Below are positions 7,565-10,818 of a stretch of 10,818 nucleotides of DNA, in pieces. The DNA is from CAINEC01 sp046303115 (GTDB taxonomy: Bacteria > Bacteroidota > Bacteroidia > AKYH767-A > OLB10). The DNA lies in NCBI GenBank assembly GCA_046303115.1, contig JBKCGZ010000191.1:1-10818 (forward strand). Reading direction: 5' to 3'. Below the pieces are notes generated by a model. That model had not been told where the DNA came from and searched no databases. It was given only the letters and a program-made list of their open reading frames with translations. A program made the position numbers and the translations under genes. Every line of letters starts with the position of its first letter. Positions within the stretch are counted from its first letter, which is position 1.

Positions 7565-7572
7565 TAAATTTG
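7565..7572 (+). promoter_or_regulatory. -7 promoter element (TAnnTTTG) of the YdeI-like gene
   Basis: TAAATTTG is a perfect match to the Bacteroidota -7 consensus and ends 18 bases before the ATG at 7591. It covers the TTG codon at 7570, which argues against that codon being the start. A TTG at 7536-7538 is the nearest -33-like sequence, but the 26-base spacer is longer than usual. Confidence 0.5.
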
Positions 7573-7590
7573 CCCTTGATTTTAAACTCA

Positions 7591-8220
7591 ATGGCTTCAA
7601 AAATTATTTCGATTGATCAGTATCTTACAGAGGGTTGTGGGCGGTGTAAGTATTTTCAAACTTTACAATGCAAAGTACATCGCTGGACAGATGAATTGCA
7701 ATTCCTTCGAGCCATTGTTTTAAAAGCTGGATTGACCGAGGAACTCAAATGGAGTATGCCATGCTACACGCATAATGGTAAAAATATTCTAATGGTGGCC
7801 GCCTTAAAAGATTATTGCACACTCGGGTTTTTTAAAGGAGCTTTACTTACAGATGAAAAAAAATTATTAATTAGTCCAGGGGAGAATTCAAATGCTACAC
7901 GTCAATTTAGATTTACCGATAGTAAGCAAATCATTAAAATTGAGAGAATAATTCTTCAATACATTAAGGAAGCCGTAGAGATTGAAGAGTCAGGAAAAAG
8001 AATAAACGCACTTCACAGAAAAGAAGAGCCAATTATTGCAGAGTTAATTGAAGAATTTAAGTTAAATCCGAAACTAGAAGCTGCTTTTTATAAACTTACA
8101 CCAGGACGCCAAAGAGGCTACCTGCTTTATTTTTCGGGTGCTAAGCAATTAGCCACAAGGATTAGCCGTATTCAAAAATATTCCGCTAAAATTTTATCAG
8201 GGAAAGGATTTCACGATTGA
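7591..8220 (+). CDS. YdeI/DUF1801-OmdA family protein
   Basis: From the ATG at 7591 the protein has 209 residues and no signal peptide. The central part (about 40-120) fits the DUF1801/YdhG fold: EELKWSMPCYTHNGKNILMV, YCTLGFFKGALL, then ATRQFRFTDSKQI. The C-terminal part (about 155-205) fits the OmdA (YdeI/OmpD-associated) domain: LEAAFYKLTPGRQRGYLLYF, AKQLATRISRIQKY and ILSGKGF. The N-terminus carries Cys16-x2-Cys19-x7-Cys27-x2-His30 (GCGRC...CKVH), which looks like a metal-binding cluster. A role in bacteriocin or peptide protection has been suggested for the E. coli relative, but none can be assumed here. The frame opens earlier with a TTG at 7570; I reject that start because it falls inside a perfect -7 box. 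Likely cytosolic. Confidence 0.9.
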   Translation: MASKIISIDQYLTEGCGRCKYFQTLQCKVHRWTDELQFLRAIVLKAGLTEELKWSMPCYTHNGKNILMVAALKDYCTLGFFKGALLTDEKKLLISPGENSNATRQFRFTDSKQIIKIERIILQYIKEAVEIEESGKRINALHRKEEPIIAELIEEFKLNPKLEAAFYKLTPGRQRGYLLYFSGAKQLATRISRIQKYSAKILSGKGFHD

Positions 8221-8235
8221 TATCCGATTATCAAT
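8216..8235. repeat. Inverted repeat overlapping the YdeI-like stop codon (possible operator)
   Basis: ATTGATA (8216-8222) and TATCAAT (8229-8235) are perfect reverse complements with a 6-base spacer. The repeat includes the stop codon of the YdeI-like gene and is centred about 27 bases before the -7 box of the DUF1569 gene, a plausible operator or activator position. No T-run follows, so it is not a standard terminator. The half-sites TTGAT/ATCAA match FNR half-sites, but the spacing is 8 rather than 4 bases. Confidence 0.35.
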
Positions 8236-8251
8236 TACCATTAATTAAGCT

Positions 8252-8259
8252 TAACTTTG
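8252..8259 (+). promoter_or_regulatory. -7 promoter element (TAnnTTTG) of the DUF1569 gene
   Basis: TAACTTTG is a perfect match to TAnnTTTG and ends 17 bases before the ATG at 8277. It overlaps a 10-bp palindrome, TTAAGCTTAA (8245-8254). It lies downstream of the possible TTG start at 8217, supporting the later ATG. No clear -33 TTTG is visible. Confidence 0.5.
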
Positions 8260-8276
8260 TTTCACAATTTGAGATT

Positions 8277-8729
8277 ATGGTTAAGTCAATATATGATAAA
8301 TCAACCTGCGATGAAATTATTAATCGTATTAACACTTTAACACCTGTCGCAGAACAATTGTGGGGCACAATGAATGTAGGCCAGATGCTTGCACACTGTA
8401 AAACAGGAATTGAAGTAGCGCTAGGAGAAAAAACAGTTAAGCGCATTTTTATTGGTTACATATTAGGACCATTGTTTAAGTCTAGTTTTTATAATGAAAA
8501 ACCATTCTCGAAAAATATAGCTACCGCAGAGATTTTTAAAATGCAGGGAGAATTTGATTTCGATTTTGAAAAACAAGAATTGATAAAAAAGATTTTACAA
8601 TTCTATGAAGGAGGACCTTCTAAATGTACCACTGAACCTCATGGTTTTTTTGGACATTTAACGTCGCAACAATGGGGTATTGGAATGTACAAGCATCTAG
8701 ATCATCACTTACGTCAATTTGGAGTTTAA
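8277..8729 (+). CDS. DUF1569 family protein (DinB-like fold)
   Basis: From the ATG at 8277 this is a 150-residue soluble protein. It carries the DUF1569 signatures WGTMNVGQMLAHC near the start of the helical bundle, a YEGGPSKCTTEPHGFFGHLT segment, and a C-terminal WGIGMYKHLDHHLRQFGV. The spaced histidines (AHC, HGFFGH, KHLDHH) resemble the metal-binding positions of the DinB/YfiT four-helix superfamily, whose members include thiol-dependent transferases. The substrate is unknown and I infer only the fold. The frame extends back to a TTG at 8217 overlapping the upstream stop, but a perfect -7 box lies between that codon and the ATG, and the family homology starts after the ATG. The next gene begins 12 bases after its stop. 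Confidence 0.88.
   Translation: MVKSIYDKSTCDEIINRINTLTPVAEQLWGTMNVGQMLAHCKTGIEVALGEKTVKRIFIGYILGPLFKSSFYNEKPFSKNIATAEIFKMQGEFDFDFEKQELIKKILQFYEGGPSKCTTEPHGFFGHLTSQQWGIGMYKHLDHHLRQFGV
8714..8721 (+). promoter_or_regulatory. Possible -7 element inside the end of the DUF1569 gene
   Basis: TCAATTTG differs from TAnnTTTG at one base and ends 20 bases before the ATG at 8742, similar to the spacing seen for neighbouring genes. It lies inside coding sequence, so a chance match is quite possible; the downstream gene may simply be read through from upstream. Confidence 0.2.
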
Positions 8730-8741
8730 GAATAATTAGAA

Positions 8742-10818
8742 ATGAAAAAAGTATTTATTACAATAACATTAATCACTTGTGCATTGGTGATTAAAGCACA
8801 ACCTTTCAGAAAGGAAGGTGTTACACCTACAACCTTTTCAAAGTCGGAATTAGATTTCAATGAATGGAAGAAGCAGTCAGATATTTCAATAATTAAAGGT
8901 TGGAAATCATATCGACGTTTTGCTTCTGAATTATATCTGCATACCGACGCACATGGCGATAATATTTCCGCGAATGAATATCTAAATGCAATGATTAATG
9001 CCGCTGATTTGAAATCGCAACCCAATTATAATAAAGTAAGTGCTGGTAATTGGATTCCTGTTGGGCCATTTAGTATCCCTAATAATCTCACTGGTTACCT
9101 GGAAAACGGAATAGGTCGTATTAACTGCATCGCGTTTCATCCTTCTGATGCCAATACATACTTCGCTGGAGTCGCGCAGGGCGGTGTATGGAAAACGTCT
9201 GATAACGGACAAACATGGATGCCACTAACAGATAATCTTCCAATAACCCGCGTAAGTGATATTGAAATTAATCCGCTGAATCCTGATGAAATGTATATTT
9301 CGCTTTGCGATTTTGAATATGTTGGTATTGGATTATTTTTAAGTGGAAGAAAACGAAATACGCATTATGGTTTGGGGGTTTATAAAACGATTGATGGCGG
9401 ACTTTCATGGACACCAACCGGATTAAGTTTTAATTTACAGCAAGGTGATGCATCTTTAATTCGTGAAATTGTTATAGATCCAACGAACACAAATAATCTT
9501 GTTGCTTGTGGTGTCAATGGTGTTTATACGAGCAACGATGCAGGTCAAACATGGAATAAGACATTAGACTCACTGATGTGGGATATGATCCAAGATCCAG
9601 TTTCGCCAAATATTTTATATGCTGCAAGCGGATGGGTGCGTAATGCAAATGAAGGCAATGCCGCTATTTATAAATCTCTGGATTTTGGTCAGACTTGGAC
9701 AATGCTCAATACTGGCTTTCCTCCAACCGGTGTTATACAACGAACAAAGTTGTGTATCGCACCAAGCGATGTGAATTGTATTTATGCAGTAACTGTAAAT
9801 GTGAGCGGTGGTATGGAAGGATTGTATAAATCAACAGATGCTGGCCAAACTTGGAACAACATGAATGTTGGATTGAATTTATTAGATTATTATGATGGAA
9901 ATGGTAGTGGCGGACAAGGAACGTATGATTTAGCGTTATGCGTTAATCAAACAAATAAAGACGAAGTGTATGTTGGTGGTATCAACATTTGGGCAAGTAA
10001 TGATGGTGGTCAAACATTTAATCCTGTTAGTCATTGGACATTAAGTTATGGACCTACCGTTCACGCAGATGTGCACTTTATAAAACAACAACCTTTAACA
10101 GGAAATATTTTTGTTTGTCATGATGGTGGTTTATCTCGTACTAGTAATGTAATTAGTCAAACATGGAACGACGCAAATAACGGCATTCCTTGGCCTACGC
10201 AATGGGCTAACCTTGGCAATGGAATGGGAGTAACTTCTTTTTACCGATTGTCAAGCTCTAAAAATGCAACAGGAAGAATTGCTGCCGGTTCGCAAGACAA
10301 TGCTACATTTTATTTTGATGGGAATAGCTGGTCATGCATATTTGGTGGAGATGGAATGGATAATTACTTAGACCCATTGGATGATAATGTAGTTTTAGGT
10401 AGTAGTCAGTTTGGAAATTTTTATTATTCTAACGATAATGGATTTTCGAGTCTTGGATTTTATCCTAATATCAATAATGAATTAGGGGAATGGACAACTC
10501 CTGTTATTGCAGACTATACACAACCAGGAACTTTTTATGTAGGCTTTGAGAATGTTGTGAAATCAGTTGATAATGGAAACACATGGCAGGCTATTTCAAA
10601 TTTTCCGACTGCAACTGGAAACGCTGTAGAACTTTCTGCATTGGCTGTGGGTGTAAGCAATCCGAATATATTAGTGGCGGCTAGGCGTGTGCGTTATGAA
10701 TACAATGAGCCTGGTGCTTTGTTTGTTTCAACTAATGGAGGAACATCATGGGTTGATAGAACTGCAGGCCTTCCGGATTCACTTTACTTTACATCTGTTG
10801 AAGTGAACCGACAAAATG
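8742..10818 (+). CDS. Secreted Asp-box (BNR/VPS10-like) repeat propeller, 3' end missing
   Basis: From the ATG at 8742, 692 codons stay open to the window edge. The signal peptide is MKKVFITITLITCALVIKAQ, with cleavage likely after Ala19. After an N-terminal region containing NWIPVGPFSIP and IAFHPSDANTYFAG, the protein shows repeated Asp boxes of the S-x-D-x-G-x-T-W type. First residues are Ser153 (SDNGQTW), Thr216 (IDGGLSW), Ser264 (NDAGQTW), Ser312 (LDFGQTW), Ser364 (TDAGQTW), Ser419 (NDGGQTF), Ser563 (NDNG, degenerate), Ser608 (VDNGNTW) and Ser663 (TNGGTSW, Asp replaced by Asn). This is the pattern of sialidase/sortilin-like beta-propellers. Databases often label such Bacteroidota proteins as glycosyl hydrolases, but I see no sialidase arginine triad or other proof of enzyme activity. 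A C-terminal T9SS domain is expected but lies outside the window. The gene is 12 bases after the DUF1569 gene. Confidence 0.9.
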   Translation, partial: MKKVFITITLITCALVIKAQPFRKEGVTPTTFSKSELDFNEWKKQSDISIIKGWKSYRRFASELYLHTDAHGDNISANEYLNAMINAADLKSQPNYNKVSAGNWIPVGPFSIPNNLTGYLENGIGRINCIAFHPSDANTYFAGVAQGGVWKTSDNGQTWMPLTDNLPITRVSDIEINPLNPDEMYISLCDFEYVGIGLFLSGRKRNTHYGLGVYKTIDGGLSWTPTGLSFNLQQGDASLIREIVIDPTNTNNLVACGVNGVYTSNDAGQTWNKTLDSLMWDMIQDPVSPNILYAASGWVRNANEGNAAIYKSLDFGQTWTMLNTGFPPTGVIQRTKLCIAPSDVNCIYAVTVNVSGGMEGLYKSTDAGQTWNNMNVGLNLLDYYDGNGSGGQGTYDLALCVNQTNKDEVYVGGINIWASNDGGQTFNPVSHWTLSYGPTVHADVHFIKQQPLTGNIFVCHDGGLSRTSNVISQTWNDANNGIPWPTQWANLGNGMGVTSFYRLSSSKNATGRIAAGSQDNATFYFDGNSWSCIFGGDGMDNYLDPLDDNVVLGSSQFGNFYYSNDNGFSSLGFYPNINNELGEWTTPVIADYTQPGTFYVGFENVVKSVDNGNTWQAISNFPTATGNAVELSALAVGVSNPNILVAARRVRYEYNEPGALFVSTNGGTSWVDRTAGLPDSLYFTSVEVNRQN

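Noticed and set aside
8217..8234. FNR box from TTGAT and ATCAA half-sites
   Set aside because: The half-sites are 8 bases apart, whereas FNR sites have 4, so it is described only as an inverted repeat.
8231..8446. Minus-strand open frame opposite the DUF1569 gene
   Set aside because: It is fully antisense to a recognised family and has no support of its own.
8726..9212. Two minus-strand open frames opposite the start of the Asp-box gene
   Set aside because: The plus strand here encodes a signal peptide and an Asp-box repeat in one uninterrupted frame, so these frames are shadows.
8742..10818. Calling the Asp-box protein a sialidase
   Set aside because: Asp boxes are shared by many propellers, and I could not find the catalytic arginine triad or Tyr/Glu pair in a convincing context.

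Overview
The window looks like chromosomal DNA from a member of the Bacteroidota. It is AT-rich, and start codons lack Shine-Dalgarno sequences and have A/T-rich leaders instead. Two short genes carry perfect copies of the phylum's TAnnTTTG -7 promoter element. One secreted protein ends in a type IX secretion (T9SS) sorting domain with a YPNPNTG motif. I cannot assign an order or genus from sequence alone. I see no tRNA, rRNA, CRISPR array, insertion sequence or phage gene.

Layout. Bases 1-152 (minus) hold the N-terminus of an exported protein that runs off the left edge. Bases 318-1028 (minus) encode an exported protein with a carboxypeptidase-regulatory-like domain, followed by an AT-rich terminator-like hairpin. 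A 231-base divergent intergenic region carries a terminator- or attenuator-like dyad. Bases 1260-5797 (plus) form a tight signalling operon: a FIST-domain protein, a 978-residue soluble GAF/multi-PAS histidine kinase, and a single-domain response regulator whose start overlaps the kinase stop (ATGA). Bases 5889-7493 encode a secreted Kelch-type propeller with a T9SS tail, preceded by a perfect TGTGA-N6-TCACA (CRP-type) palindrome. Bases 7591-8220 encode a YdeI/DUF1801-OmdA family protein and 8277-8729 a DUF1569 protein, each with its own -7 box. Bases 8742-10818 hold the first 692 residues of a secreted protein with many Asp-box (BNR/VPS10-like) repeats, open at the right edge.

How the genes fit together. 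The FIST-kinase-receiver set is a plausible complete cytosolic sensing relay. None of the three has a signal peptide or an evident transmembrane segment, and the receiver has no output domain, so the final effector must be encoded elsewhere. The first PAS domain of the kinase looks like a LOV flavin domain that has lost its photoactive cysteine, which makes redox, flavin or light input worth testing. The remaining genes do not form an obvious pathway. Four of the nine encode exported proteins, two of them large beta-propellers. No clearly new multi-gene system is visible. The most interesting points are the cysteine-less LOV-like domain beside a FIST protein and the regulatory palindromes.
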